DNA of 35,510 bases from an uncultured Acidobacteriota bacterium (GCA_937870635.1 CALMZP010000105.1:1-35510), one strand, 5' to 3'; positions 6,975 to 15,857 are shown, counted from the first letter of the stretch. Notes: a model not told the origin generated them from the sequence alone. Numbers and translations are program-made.

Positions 6975-8143
6975 TTCGTGGCCTCGAATTGAGTCGCGCG
7001 TTTCGCATCGCTCAGTCTGGCGAGGCGGAACAGCGGAGGAATTTCCTTTCCGCCCAGGACGGCGGCGGCGACCATCTCGCCCACCGCGGGCGAAAGCTTG
7101 AAGCCGTGGCCGGACCCGCCGCCCGCGATCCAGACGTTCTTCATGGCGGGATGACGATCGATGATCAAGTGGCCGTCCGGGCTGTTCTCGTACTGGCAGA
7201 CCTCGGCGGCGAGCAGCGGCGCGCCGGCGAGCTCGGGAAAGCGTTCCGCGAGAAGGACGCGGGCGCGCGCGATCGCTTCTGCGCCGGGAGTGCGATCACC
7301 CGTCGTCGGATCGAACAGTTGCCCGCGCGTGTCGTCTGCGATTTTGAAGCCGCGGCCGTGCACATCGGGAATCCCGTAGAAGATCCGCTCTCCGAAATCG
7401 ATCCAGACGGGAAATCGTCCCGGTCGATATCGATCCGACCCTTCAGGCGTCCCGAAGTAGAAGACTTCCTGGCGCGTGGGCTGGATCGCGTTGCCGATGA
7501 CGTCGGGAAAAATCTCGCCGAGCCACGGGCCGCATGCGAACACACACACGTCCGCACGCAGGGCAGCCACATCCCTGACCGAGATTCGAGCGGTGCGATA
7601 GGTCCCGCCTTCTCTCACGAACGTATCCCGGACGACACCGCATGCATCGCGCGCCGAGAGCGCGCCGGCGCGGCGCTCAAAATACACTGACTTGATGCCT
7701 TTGAAATCGATCTGCGGATAGCGCCGCGCCGCTTCATCGGCCGTCCATCGGTCGACGGGAAATCCGAGCTCCGCGAGAATCGGAAGCGAGGAGCGGACGT
7801 ACGCATCATCGCCGCGATGCAGCCAGAGGGCACCTGTCTCGACGTAAAGCGACGGGTCGATCCGGGCCCACAAATCGTACGAACGCAGAACCATCTCGAC
7901 GTAGATCCGGTCGGAGCCATAGATCGCGCGAATGACGCGAGTCTCCCCGCCGGAGCTGGCGCGGGCGTGGCCGGGGCCCCACGCATCGAGCAGCTCGACG
8001 TCGGCACCGGCGCGCAGGAGATGCAGGGCCGTCCATCCGCCGAAGGCGCCGGCGCCGACCACCGCAACGCGAGGCCGGGGACCCGTTTTGACTAGTGGAA
8101 GGGCGGCAAGCCCACCGAGAAACATTCGCCGGGAAACTGTCAT
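6971..8143 (-). CDS. FAD-dependent oxidoreductase of the monomeric sarcosine / N-methyltryptophan oxidase type
   Basis: 390 residues. The N-terminus SRRMFLGG followed by a hydrophobic stretch is a probable twin-arginine signal, implying export with folded FAD. The Rossmann motif VVGAGAFGG spans 29-36. Near the C-terminus, EVCQYENSPDGHLIIDRHP (314-332) matches the sarcosine oxidase family, including Cys316, which corresponds to the cysteine that binds FAD covalently there; GGGSGHGFKLSPAVGE follows. It probably oxidises a secondary amine or N-methyl amino acid to give hydrogen peroxide. It is the first gene of the operon with SDR and DUF4442 and follows the TonB-dependent receptor behind a strong hairpin. 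Confidence 0.88.
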   Translation of the reverse strand: MTVSRRMFLGGLAALPLVKTGPRPRVAVVGAGAFGGWTALHLLRAGADVELLDAWGPGHARASSGGETRVIRAIYGSDRIYVEMVLRSYDLWARIDPSLYVETGALWLHRGDDAYVRSSLPILAELGFPVDRWTADEAARRYPQIDFKGIKSVYFERRAGALSARDACGVVRDTFVREGGTYRTARISVRDVAALRADVCVFACGPWLGEIFPDVIGNAIQPTRQEVFYFGTPEGSDRYRPGRFPVWIDFGERIFYGIPDVHGRGFKIADDTRGQLFDPTTGDRTPGAEAIARARVLLAERFPELAGAPLLAAEVCQYENSPDGHLIIDRHPAMKNVWIAGGGSGHGFKLSPAVGEMVAAAVLGGKEIPPLFRLARLSDAKRATQFEATK

Positions 8144-8151
8144 CCGCGGAA

Positions 8152-8190
8152 GTCAGCCTGAGAGGCTGCGAACAGACCTCTCAGGCTGAC
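8152..8190. terminator. Perfect 14-bp hairpin between receptor and oxidoreductase genes
   Basis: GTCAGCCTGAGAGG (8152-8165) and CCTCTCAGGCTGAC (8177-8190) pair perfectly around an 11-base loop. There is no long T run, but the position 8 bases after the receptor stop suggests a terminator. The arm resembles the GTCACCCTGAGAGGCTG module of the repeat at 12735-12942, so this may be a minimal member of that palindrome family. Confidence 0.65.
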
Positions 8191-8198
8191 GTGAGCCC

Positions 8199-10607
8199 TC
8201 AGAAATTCACCCGCGTGGAGATGCCGATCGTCCTCGGTTGATTGATCAGGTATCCGACCCGCGCGCGCGTTCCGCGCTCCTGATCCAGCGCCAGGTACGC
8301 GATCTCGTCCGTCACGTTGTTCACGAAGAGCGCCGCGTCCCAGTTGTTGATGAGAAGGCCGAGCCGCAGATTGATGATGTTGTAGGCCGGAAGCTCTGGA
8401 TCGAACGTGAACGTGCTCTGGGTGAACGGGCCGCCGATGTTGTTCGGCGCGAACGAGTTCAGATTCACGGTACCGAATCCGGCTGCCTGATCGCCGATCT
8501 GCGTGTAGCGCGATCCGACGTGCTGATAGACGCCCGTGAAGTAGCCCGCACGGCCAGCCGCCATCTGCCACCGATAAGTCGCTGCTGCGGCGGCCTGAAA
8601 CTCCGGAACCGTCGGCAGCCGGTTCCCTTCTTCGATCCCGGCCACCACGCTCACATGTCCCGCCGCATCGGTCGACGTCAACGTCGAGCGGAGCTCGGAA
8701 TTGAGCGCCGTGGCGGAGAGGGCAAAATCGAAGCTGTCCGTCGGAGCAAGCTCGAACTCCACCTCCACACCGGTGCTGCGCGCTTTCGGCACGTTGAATA
8801 TGACGCGTGACGAGCACGATCCCGCGGTGACCGTGGCCTGGAGGTCGTTGATGTCCATGTAGAACGCCGCGGCGTTGAACGCACCGCGCCCGCCGGCAAT
8901 CGTGGACTTCGATCCGACCTCGTAATTCCACAGCTCTTCGTCGGCCCATGTGTCGCGGCCGCCGAATGTCACGAGATCCTGGGGCGTGCAGAGCGGTACG
9001 TTGAGCGGATCGTTGATGCCACCGAGACGGAATCCTTTGGAGATCTGAGCATTGAGGCGGGTGGCGTCGCTGAGCCGGTAGCTGGCGATGACACGCGGGG
9101 CAACGCCACTGGCAGTGGACGATCCTCTGCTCGTCCCGGGATCGGCAAAGATGCCGTCGAAGGTCTGCACGCGGTCTTCCTGGAAGTCGTACCAGCGGAG
9201 GCCACCGGTGAGGTCGAGCCGGTCACCGATCGAGACCGTCGCCTCGCCGAAGAGTGCGAGCTGATCGAACTTGTAAGTGAGATCGGAGTAATAGAGCACG
9301 TCGCGGGAGGCGCCGAACCGGCCGGCGGTGGGGATTCCGGAGAGTGTCTCAAAGCCGCTGACGAGGAGATCCTGACCGTAATCGCGGTCGGTGGTGCTGT
9401 AGAAACCGCCAACCACCCACTCCATCCGGTTCGCAGACCCCGCCAGACGCAGTTCCTGTGTCACCGACTTGGCGGTCGTGGCATCGGTGAGCGGCGAGTC
9501 CAGCGTGTAGATGTTGGCAGGCAGCCCGATGGATCCGCCGGTGATGCTCGACGTGAGCGCCCCGGCATCCCGCACGACGAGCACGTCGCGATCGGTATAC
9601 GAGGTGATGGACGTCAGCGTGAGGTCGTCCGAGAAGTCGTATTCGAGGTTCACGTCGCCGAGGAGAAATTCATCGGTGACCGGTTCGTCGATCTGGGTGA
9701 AGTGCTCGCGATCGCCGAGCGTGACCGCCGGCCGCGACGTGGTGTACGGATTCCCGAGGATGTTGAAGACATCGACACGATTCCAGCCGTCCATGTCCAC
9801 TTCCTGGTAAAGCAGACGAGGCGTGATGCGGAAGTTCGAGCTCGGCTCGAAGCGGAACGCGAGACGCGCGCCGATGCGGCTGCCGCTGTTCACGTTGTCG
9901 TTCACGCGAAGATCGGGCTGAACCGCGTCCATGTAGCCGCCGTACTGAGTGTAGTAAGCGACGACGCGCATCGCCGCGGCGTCTCCCAGCGGAACGTTGC
10001 CCGCGTACTTCGCGCTGCCGCCGATCCCGCCGTCGGCGATCGAGTTCAGGGTCACTTCGCCGATCGATTCCGACACGCCGATCTTCGGCTGGTTCGTGAT
10101 GTAGCGGAGCGTCCCGGAGAGCGATCCCGATCCGAAGAGCGTGCCCTGCGGGCCACGAAGCACTTCCACGCGCGAAAGATCGAAGAGATCGACATCGGGC
10201 GTGAAGAGCGAGAGCGAAATCACGGACTCATCGAGGTAGACGCCGACCTGTTCTTTCACGCCGGGCTGATCGCGCACGATCTGTCCGGCGGACACGCCGC
10301 GCATGGCAACCTGACTCTGCCCGGGCCCGAGGTTCTGGACGGTGAATCCCGCGACGTTGGCGGCGATGTCTTCGATCGTCTCCGCGCCCCGGTCGCGCAG
10401 CTGCTGCTCGCTCGGAGCGACGATGGACATCGGCACTTCCTGTGGCGATTCCTCGCGCTTGCGTGCCGTAACCACCATCTCCTCGGTCACTTTCGGAGCG
10501 GGCTGCGGGTCGGGAGTCTGGGCAAATACAGGGAGGGATGTGACGCAGATGAGCGTCGCCGTGAGAAGGATGGGGAAACGCCGGGAGCGGGCACATGGGG
10601 TCGCCAT
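8199..10607 (-). CDS. TonB-dependent outer-membrane receptor
   Basis: 802 residues. A signal peptide (about 1-29, ending VFA-Q) precedes a TonB box (EEMVVTARKRE, about 42-52). The plug domain follows (VPMSIVAPSEQQL, AMRGVS, then VEVLRGPQGTLFGSGSLSGT), and then a long beta-barrel ending in the terminal aromatic residue typical of outer-membrane barrels (TRVNF). The barrel has many aromatic strands such as SKGFRLGGIN and the late GTRARVGYLI. It imports a ligand too large for porins using TonB energy; sequence alone does not reveal the ligand. The TonB protein at 13090 is a candidate partner. AAGGAGG sits 6 bases before the ATG. No SusD-like partner or regulator is adjacent. Confidence 0.95.
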   Translation of the reverse strand: MATPCARSRRFPILLTATLICVTSLPVFAQTPDPQPAPKVTEEMVVTARKREESPQEVPMSIVAPSEQQLRDRGAETIEDIAANVAGFTVQNLGPGQSQVAMRGVSAGQIVRDQPGVKEQVGVYLDESVISLSLFTPDVDLFDLSRVEVLRGPQGTLFGSGSLSGTLRYITNQPKIGVSESIGEVTLNSIADGGIGGSAKYAGNVPLGDAAAMRVVAYYTQYGGYMDAVQPDLRVNDNVNSGSRIGARLAFRFEPSSNFRITPRLLYQEVDMDGWNRVDVFNILGNPYTTSRPAVTLGDREHFTQIDEPVTDEFLLGDVNLEYDFSDDLTLTSITSYTDRDVLVVRDAGALTSSITGGSIGLPANIYTLDSPLTDATTAKSVTQELRLAGSANRMEWVVGGFYSTTDRDYGQDLLVSGFETLSGIPTAGRFGASRDVLYYSDLTYKFDQLALFGEATVSIGDRLDLTGGLRWYDFQEDRVQTFDGIFADPGTSRGSSTASGVAPRVIASYRLSDATRLNAQISKGFRLGGINDPLNVPLCTPQDLVTFGGRDTWADEELWNYEVGSKSTIAGGRGAFNAAAFYMDINDLQATVTAGSCSSRVIFNVPKARSTGVEVEFELAPTDSFDFALSATALNSELRSTLTSTDAAGHVSVVAGIEEGNRLPTVPEFQAAAAATYRWQMAAGRAGYFTGVYQHVGSRYTQIGDQAAGFGTVNLNSFAPNNIGGPFTQSTFTFDPELPAYNIINLRLGLLINNWDAALFVNNVTDEIAYLALDQERGTRARVGYLINQPRTIGISTRVNF

Positions 10608-10613
10608 CGCAGG

Positions 10614-10620
10614 CCTCCTT
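10614..10620 (-). promoter_or_regulatory. Ribosome binding site of the TonB-dependent receptor
   Basis: AAGGAGG on the minus strand lies 6 bases before the ATG at 10607. This is the strongest Shine-Dalgarno sequence in the window and implies high expression. Confidence 0.8.
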
Positions 10621-10666
10621 AAAACTCAGAAATACTTGGTGGAGGGAAGGATAGCACCGGCGGCAT

Positions 10667-10883
10667 GGACCCTGGACCCTGGACCCTGGACCTTGAACTT
10701 TCGATCTGCCGGCCGGTTGCTGATGCGCCCATGGCTTGATTCGACCTTCGACCTTCTGCCTTCGATGGCTCGCATGCGGCGGGCGAGATCGCCCGCGGCT
10801 CCACTCCTGCGTAGCCCAAGGTCCAAGGTCGAAGGTCGAAGGTCGAATCGAGCCGAAGCCCCAAGGTCCAGGGTCCAGGGTCC
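10667..10883. repeat. Doubly nested palindrome with GGACCCT and CGACCTT heptamer arms (element 3)
   Basis: Outer left arm: GGACCCT x3, GGACCTT and a diverged unit (10667-10701). Inner left arm: CGACCTT x2 and CTGCCTT (10742-10762). The centre is the small palindrome CGGGCGA-GA-TCGCCCG (10780-10795, within a slightly longer stem). Inner right arm: AAGGTCC and AAGGTCG x3 (10818-10845). Outer right arm: AAGGTCC and AGGGTCC x2 (10863-10883). All units are seven bases. The element ends 8 bases from the LigD stop codon and fills the space to the receptor promoter region. Confidence 0.9.
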
Positions 10884-10890
10884 AAACGTC

Positions 10891-12696
10891 CTACCGGTTC
10901 AACTTGGGCAGCTTCGCCTTATTCTTGAACACGTCCTCGAACAGATCGCCGGCCTTGTCCAGCCGTTTCGGCATCGTGCGCAGGTTGAACTTCAGCGGAT
11001 CGAGTTTCTTCGTGATCTCGCTCCACTTGAGAGGGGCGGACACCGGCGCGCCGTCGCTCGCCCGGAGCGAGTACGGAGCGACGACCGTCTTCCCGTATGC
11101 GTTCTGCTCGCAGTCGAGGTATAGGCGGCCTCGCCTTTTCGAAAGGCTTCGCTCCACGGTCATCTCCGGCACCTTCGACGTAACGGCCGCTGCGAGCGTG
11201 CATGCGAAGTCGTGCATCTCCTCGTACGAATAGCCCGCCCTGAGCGGCACGAAAACGTGAATCCCGCGTTTTCCGGATGTCTTCGGCACGCTGGGCAGCT
11301 CGAGTTGTTCGAGAAGCTTGCGCATGACGAGCGCTGCCTCGATGGCCTGCTCGATTCCCTTGCCTTTCGCAGGATCGAGATCGAAGAGCATCCAGTCGGG
11401 CGAGTCGAGACTCGCTCCGCGCGAATGCCACATGTGCACCGTGAGAACCGACATCTGCGCCAGCCAGCGCAGAGCATCACGGCTGTCGGCGACGAGGTGC
11501 TTGACCGTGCCGCGCGATCCGGTGCGCGTCGGCGTCTCGATCGTCGTCAGCCACTCCGGCCCTTCCTTGCCGATGTTCTGGTGGAACCACGAAGGCTTGT
11601 CGATGCCCTGATTCCAGTGTTCGAGGGCGAGGGGCCGATCGCGCAGCGCGCGGAGCATCGGCTCGGCCACAGCGTCGTAGTACGCCGCCACATCCTGCTT
11701 GGTGATCTTGTCCCGCGGGTAAAGAAGACGGTCAGGATTCGTCAGTGTGATGTTGACCTTCGTCGGTTTCTCGCGCACGACTTCCTCCGTCGTCTTGTCC
11801 TCGCGCAGACCCAGGAACGAGGGATGGCGCAGGCGGCCATCGGCGGTCCACTCGGTGAACGCGACCTGACCGACCAGGCGCGGCTTGACCCACGTGGCCG
11901 TGCGCACACGCGGCGCTCCCTTCACTTCGGTCTTCGGTATGACGTCCTTTGAGAGCTCGTCCTTCAGCCAGACTCTCAGCTTGTACGAAAAGCCGGTGCC
12001 GACTTTCCCGGCATAACGAAGGGAGCCGTCGTCGTCCCGCACGGCGAGATGGAGCGACCCGATCTCCTTCGAGGAGTGCGTGCTCGGCTGCCACCCGACG
12101 ATGATCAGTTCCTGCTGATTGAGCGCCTTCAGTTTGAGCCAGTCGCGCGACCGGCGCCCGTCATAGATCGAGGTCTTCTTCTTCGCGATCAGACCTTCGT
12201 AGCCGGCCTTTGCCGCGCGCTGCAGAGCCTCGTCGCCCGGCCCTTTGACGATCTCGGACGGCAGGACGAGAGCCGGAGCCTTTCGCAGCGCGCGCTCGAG
12301 CAGTTCGCGCCGCTGAACGTAAGAGAGTTTGCGCAGATCTTTGCCGTCGAGCCACAGGATGTCGAAGACGAAGAGCTTCTCGCGATGCTCGCCGCCCTGA
12401 AGCAGCTGAAACCGCGGCGCCCCTTTTTCATCGAGGGCGACGACCTCTCCATCGATGGCGATCTCGGGCACCTTCCACTTCTCGAGCGCCGCGGCGATGT
12501 GAGGAAATCGCGACGCCAGATCGAGCTCGTTGCGGCTCCACATGGCCGCCTCACCCCCGGCGATCGCGCAGACGGCCCGGAAGCCGTCGTACTTCAATTC
12601 GTACGTCCAGTTCTCTTCGTCACGCGGCGCGGCGTCCGCCAGCGTCGCGAGCATCGGTGGAAACATGCGACGGAGAAGTCGCTCCGGCTTGCCCAT
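10891..12696 (-). CDS. ligD: LigD-type DNA ligase / primase-polymerase (LIG-POL)
   Basis: 601 residues. The N-terminal ATP-dependent ligase domain has the adenylation lysine in ELKYDGFR (Lys35), with EIAIDGEVV, VFDILWLDG, GYEGLIAKK and WLKLK as further nucleotidyltransferase motifs, and an OB fold to about 300. The C-terminal AEP polymerase domain (about 310-595) has the metal-binding pair in FDLDP (Asp439, Asp441), HVFVPL (His480) and a late aspartate in RLYLDCEQN (Asp528). Such enzymes carry out non-homologous end joining with Ku: fill-in, ribonucleotide addition and nick sealing. The phosphoesterase domain of Mycobacterium and Pseudomonas LigD is absent. No Ku gene is in this window. The start is ATG at 12696 near the conserved LARMFPPML-like opening. 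Confidence 0.95.
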   Translation of the reverse strand: MGKPERLLRRMFPPMLATLADAAPRDEENWTYELKYDGFRAVCAIAGGEAAMWSRNELDLASRFPHIAAALEKWKVPEIAIDGEVVALDEKGAPRFQLLQGGEHREKLFVFDILWLDGKDLRKLSYVQRRELLERALRKAPALVLPSEIVKGPGDEALQRAAKAGYEGLIAKKKTSIYDGRRSRDWLKLKALNQQELIIVGWQPSTHSSKEIGSLHLAVRDDDGSLRYAGKVGTGFSYKLRVWLKDELSKDVIPKTEVKGAPRVRTATWVKPRLVGQVAFTEWTADGRLRHPSFLGLREDKTTEEVVREKPTKVNITLTNPDRLLYPRDKITKQDVAAYYDAVAEPMLRALRDRPLALEHWNQGIDKPSWFHQNIGKEGPEWLTTIETPTRTGSRGTVKHLVADSRDALRWLAQMSVLTVHMWHSRGASLDSPDWMLFDLDPAKGKGIEQAIEAALVMRKLLEQLELPSVPKTSGKRGIHVFVPLRAGYSYEEMHDFACTLAAAVTSKVPEMTVERSLSKRRGRLYLDCEQNAYGKTVVAPYSLRASDGAPVSAPLKWSEITKKLDPLKFNLRTMPKRLDKAGDLFEDVFKNKAKLPKLNR

Positions 12697-12734
12697 CAGT
12701 CCGATTCATGCACGTGTTCTGCCGCCCGCATCGA

Positions 12735-12942
12735 ATTTTGGATTTTGGATTTTGGATTTTGGATTGCAGCCTGGTGTCAAACACGTCACCCTGAGAGGCT
12801 GTGAGTCGCGAAGACGGCGAAGGGCCTCAAACGGCGTGGATCGCATTTTGAGGTCCTTCGGCGTCCTTCGCCTCAGAGGCTGTGAAACACCAGCCGAACC
12901 CGAAAATCCCAAATCCAAAATCCAAAATCCAAAATCCAAAAT
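12735..12942. repeat. Nested palindrome with ATTTTGG heptamer arms (element 4)
   Basis: The left arm has four ATTTTGG units (12735-12762). The right arm has CCCAAAT and four CCAAAAT units (12908-12942). Inside are paired segments GCAGCCTGGTGT / ACACCAGCC and GTCACCCTGAGAGGCTGTGAG...GCGAAGACGGCGAAGG with its partner CCTTCGGCGTCCTTCGCCTCAGAGG. The inner module is related to the cores at 444-525 and 16678-16759, although the outer heptamer is different. It lies in the 393-base gap between the divergent LigD and TonB genes. The remaining gap sequence (12943-13089) shows no further gene or clear promoter. Confidence 0.9.
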
Positions 12943-13089
12943 GGGGGAACCGGATGACAAGTCACCTGGACCCGACCCACGAAGCGTCTGCGCCGGCCCT
13001 CGCTCAGTGACGCTTGTTACAGACTGTTCACGTCGTTGTCGGGCAGTGGGGGCGCATACCCGGTGCTACCATTCTTCGACCCCCGCGCC

Positions 13090-13881
13090 ATGTTTGAGAC
13101 CGTCGTCCCCGAAAAATTCGCAAAGCGTAGCCGCAAAGCGCTTTACGAAGCCCTTCCCTTCTCCCTCGCATTCCATGGGTTGATCGGCGTCGCGGCACTC
13201 GTGGCAAACGTGTGGGACGTGACGTTCCCCGATCAGTCGCCAGCCCAGGTCATGGCATTCAATCTCGCCGAGCTTCCGCCGCCTCCCCCACCGCCACCCC
13301 CACCGCCGAAAGCACTCGCTACGCCCACGGTGGCCAGAGTCATCGAGACGCCGCAGGAGATCGTCGCTCCCACGATGATCCCCGATGCCATCCCCGAGCT
13401 CCAGCCCCGCTCGATCATCGCCCCCGTTCCCGACGCATCGGCACAGGGCGTCGAGGGAGGCGTAGAGGGCGGGATGACCGGCGGGATGATCGGAGGAATG
13501 ATCGCTGGCCACGTCGGGGGACTGATCGGAGGCACCGAAGGCGGTGTCGTCGTCGACGGCGATCGCATCATCGTCGAGCGGGACAAACCGCTGCCGATGT
13601 TCCCCCTCTCGCAGGTCTATCCCACGTACCCCGAAGAGGCACGTCTGCGGGCCTGGGAAGATCAGCTCATCGTGCGTTACGTGATCGGGAAAAACGGCCG
13701 CGTGAAGGAAGTGAAGGTGATCGCTGCGCCGGAACGGCCGGTTTTTGTGGACGTCACCCTGAAAGCGATCAAGAACTGGCGCTTCCGGCCGATGATCAAG
13801 GATGGCGAACGGCAGGAAGTCGTGCACGAACTGACGATCTACTACCGCCTGCAGCCAACGGCTGGAAACGCCAGCTGTTGA
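13090..13881 (+). CDS. Energy transducer TonB
   Basis: 263 residues from ATG 13090; a longer frame from TTG 13036 adds an unlikely extension. One membrane helix lies at about 22-42. A run of eleven prolines (63-73) and a Pro-rich segment span the periplasm. An unusual glycine-zipper-like stretch follows (120-152, repeated GGM, GGV and GGL steps). A TonB C-terminal domain occupies about 168-255 (YPTYPEEAR, RYVIGKNGRVKEVKV, NWRFRP). TonB passes the ExbBD proton-motive force to outer-membrane receptors; ExbB/ExbD are not here. The TonB-dependent receptor at 8199-10607 is a possible client. The glycine-rich part is not typical of TonB linkers and might embed in a membrane or pack as a collapsible spacer. 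Confidence 0.9.
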   Translation: MFETVVPEKFAKRSRKALYEALPFSLAFHGLIGVAALVANVWDVTFPDQSPAQVMAFNLAELPPPPPPPPPPPKALATPTVARVIETPQEIVAPTMIPDAIPELQPRSIIAPVPDASAQGVEGGVEGGMTGGMIGGMIAGHVGGLIGGTEGGVVVDGDRIIVERDKPLPMFPLSQVYPTYPEEARLRAWEDQLIVRYVIGKNGRVKEVKVIAAPERPVFVDVTLKAIKNWRFRPMIKDGERQEVVHELTIYYRLQPTAGNASC

Positions 13882-13926
13882 ATGTTCAACATTGATGGTT
13901 CCCCTTCGCCCGCCCGCCCCGCCCCC

Positions 13927-13950
13927 GGCGGCAGCAAGCTGCCGCACTCC
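13927..13950. repeat. Short dispersed palindrome (GGCAGCAAGCTGCC module)
   Basis: A GGCAGC-AA-GCTGCC palindrome is flanked by CGCACTCC. Related copies occur at 22409-22428 and, inverted, at 31726-31747. All three lie between genes or just upstream of a start. Confidence 0.65.
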
Positions 13951-13953
13951 CGT

Positions 13954-13959
13954 TATATT
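13954..13959 (+). promoter_or_regulatory. Putative -10 element of a leaderless transcript (pepQ)
   Basis: TATATT ends 9 bases before the ATG at 13969. No Shine-Dalgarno sequence is seen, and the element follows directly after the small palindrome. Confidence 0.45.
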
Positions 13960-13968
13960 CTCCGGGCC

Positions 13969-15312
13969 ATGGACGCCGCATTTTCCGAGAAGATCGCCAC
14001 CCTTTACCGCGCGCACATCACCGTTCTGAAACTCCGGCATGACCGCGCGCTGGATGCTGCCGGGTTCGACCACGCCGTCATCTTCGCCGGGGCTCAGCAT
14101 GTCGCCTTCCTCGACGACATGGGTTATCCCTTCAAGGTCAACCCGCACTTCAAGTACTGGGTGCCAATCGTCGACAACCCGCACTGCGTCCTCGTCTACA
14201 CGCCGGGGGTAAAGCCCCGCCTCATCTATCACCAGCCGGTGGATTACTGGCACAAGCCGGCCGGACCGCCTGAAGGATGGTGGACGGCCCCGTTCGACAT
14301 CGAGGTGATCGCGAAGCCTGAAGATGCGGCAAAGCTCATCCCGAAGAGCGGGCGCATCGCGTTCATCGGCGAGTGGGACGACTCGTTCAAGGCCTGGGGA
14401 AAACTCGAATCGAATCCGCCGTCGCTGCTGAACCGGCTGCACTTCGACCGGGCGTGGAAGACCGAATACGAGATCGAATGCATCCGCGCCGCGAACGAGA
14501 CTGGTGCGCGGGGACACAAGGCCGCGGAGAAAGCGTTCCGGGCCGGCGAATCGGAGTACGAGATTCACCTCGCCTATCTGCGCGCCGCGAGCACGACCGA
14601 AGACGAGCTGCCTTACGGCAACATCATCGCCGTGAACGACAACGCCGCGGTTCTGCACTACTACCATCACGACCGCAATGTCCTGGACAAGAAGGAACGG
14701 CACTCCTTCCTGATCGACGCCGGCGCCAGCTACAACGGCTATGCGTCCGACATCACGCGCACGTACTCGCAGCGCCGCGACGAATTCGCAGAGCTGATCA
14801 AGGCCGTGGACAAGGCCCAGCTCGAGCTGTGCGATGCCGTCGTCCCGAAAGCGAATTACCCCGACATTCACATGATGGCGCACCGCAAAGTGGCGGAGCT
14901 CCTCAAGGAATTCAAGTTCGTCGATCTCGATCCCGATGCAATCGTCGAGAAGCGCATCAGCAGCACGTTCCTCCCCCACGGCGTCGGCCACTACCTCGGC
15001 CTGCAGGTGCACGACGTCGGCGGCTTTCAGAAGGATCCGGAAGGAACCACCATCCCGAAGCCGGAAGGGCACCCGTATCTCCGCCTCACGCGCGTCGTCG
15101 AGCCATCGCACGTCTTCACGATCGAGCCCGGGCTCTATTTCATCGAACCCCTGCTCGCCGAGCTGCGGAAGAGCGAGAACGCGAAATACGTGAAGTGGAA
15201 GAAGGTCGACTCGTTCCGCAAGTTCGGCGGCATCCGCATCGAGGACAACGTCGTCGTGACCGACAACGGCCACGACAATCTCACGCGCGAAGCGTTCGCA
15301 GCACTGGCGTGA
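13969..15312 (+). CDS. pepQ: Xaa-Pro dipeptidase (prolidase)
   Basis: 447 residues, close to the roughly 443 of E. coli PepQ. An N-terminal creatinase-like domain is followed by the pita-bread metallopeptidase domain. The five metal ligands are visible: Asp250 and Asp261 (FLIDAGASYNGYASDITRTY), His341 (LPHGVGHYLG), Glu386 (FTIEPGLYF) and Glu425 (GGIRIEDNVVV). It splits dipeptides with C-terminal proline in the cytoplasm, and relatives also hydrolyse organophosphate esters. The upstream frame is open to 13882, but that part is palindromic and not protein-like; ATG 13969 aligns with the family start. The stop overlaps the next ATG (TGATG), so DUF2721 is coupled. Confidence 0.95.
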   Translation: MDAAFSEKIATLYRAHITVLKLRHDRALDAAGFDHAVIFAGAQHVAFLDDMGYPFKVNPHFKYWVPIVDNPHCVLVYTPGVKPRLIYHQPVDYWHKPAGPPEGWWTAPFDIEVIAKPEDAAKLIPKSGRIAFIGEWDDSFKAWGKLESNPPSLLNRLHFDRAWKTEYEIECIRAANETGARGHKAAEKAFRAGESEYEIHLAYLRAASTTEDELPYGNIIAVNDNAAVLHYYHHDRNVLDKKERHSFLIDAGASYNGYASDITRTYSQRRDEFAELIKAVDKAQLELCDAVVPKANYPDIHMMAHRKVAELLKEFKFVDLDPDAIVEKRISSTFLPHGVGHYLGLQVHDVGGFQKDPEGTTIPKPEGHPYLRLTRVVEPSHVFTIEPGLYFIEPLLAELRKSENAKYVKWKKVDSFRKFGGIRIEDNVVVTDNGHDNLTREAFAALA

Positions 15313-15854
15313 TGCAGTTCTCTCCTCCGAATCTCGACTCGACGATCAGCGTCATCTCCGCGATGATCACGCCGGCCGTGCTCATCCTCGCGACGGGATC
15401 GCTGATCCTCACGACGACCAACCGGCTCGTCCGCGTGATCGACCGCGTCCGGGAGATGCTGCCCGAGTTCGAGAAACAGGCCGCCGAAAAATCGCTCGAT
15501 GCGCTGCAGCAGGAAAAGCGCGACATGCTGTTCGCGCAACTGGACCGCGCCACGATCCGCGCAAGGCTCATTCAGAAAGCGCTGGCGCGCCTCTACATCG
15601 CCCTGAGCGTCTTCCTCGCCACGAGCGTGGCTCTCGGCGTCATCGCACTGACCCACTTCACCGCGGCATGGGTAGCGCTCGTGCTCGGACTCATCGGCGC
15701 GGGGCTGCTCTTCTCGGCCAGCATCCTCCTCATTCTCGAGTCGCGCATCTCCCTTGCCGCAACCTACGAGGAGATGGACTACATCCGCCGCATCAGCCAT
15801 CACCACGCTCCACAGGGGCACAAGCCGTCGCGATGGTGGAAGATCATCAGCTGA
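15312..15854 (+). CDS. DUF2721 domain-containing membrane protein
   Basis: 180 residues. It has a first helix at about 13-33 (ISAMITPAVLILATGSLIL), a charged cytoplasmic loop with a possible coiled coil (about 38-85), two further helices at about 95-115 and 118-142, and a basic C-terminus. The opening S-x-I-S-AMITPAVLI and the TTNRLxRVIDRVR segment are characteristic of DUF2721, whose function is unknown. The start overlaps the PepQ stop by one base, indicating translational coupling, and the TauE/SafE gene follows after 3 bases. Confidence 0.85.
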   Translation: MQFSPPNLDSTISVISAMITPAVLILATGSLILTTTNRLVRVIDRVREMLPEFEKQAAEKSLDALQQEKRDMLFAQLDRATIRARLIQKALARLYIALSVFLATSVALGVIALTHFTAAWVALVLGLIGAGLLFSASILLILESRISLAATYEEMDYIRRISHHHAPQGHKPSRWWKIIS

Positions 15855-15857
15855 TCG

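Noticed and set aside
13036-13089. TTG start for TonB at 13036
   Set aside because: The added 18 residues have no relation to TonB N-termini; ATG 13090 directly precedes the basic segment and membrane helix.
13066-15273. Very long open frame on the minus strand opposite tonB and pepQ (735 codons)
   Set aside because: It is antisense to two well-supported genes, has low-complexity acidic/arginine-rich composition and no recognisable motif; high GC codon use creates such frames. The same holds for 481-2109 minus, 2257-3858 plus, 15135-16604 minus and 33407-34975 plus.
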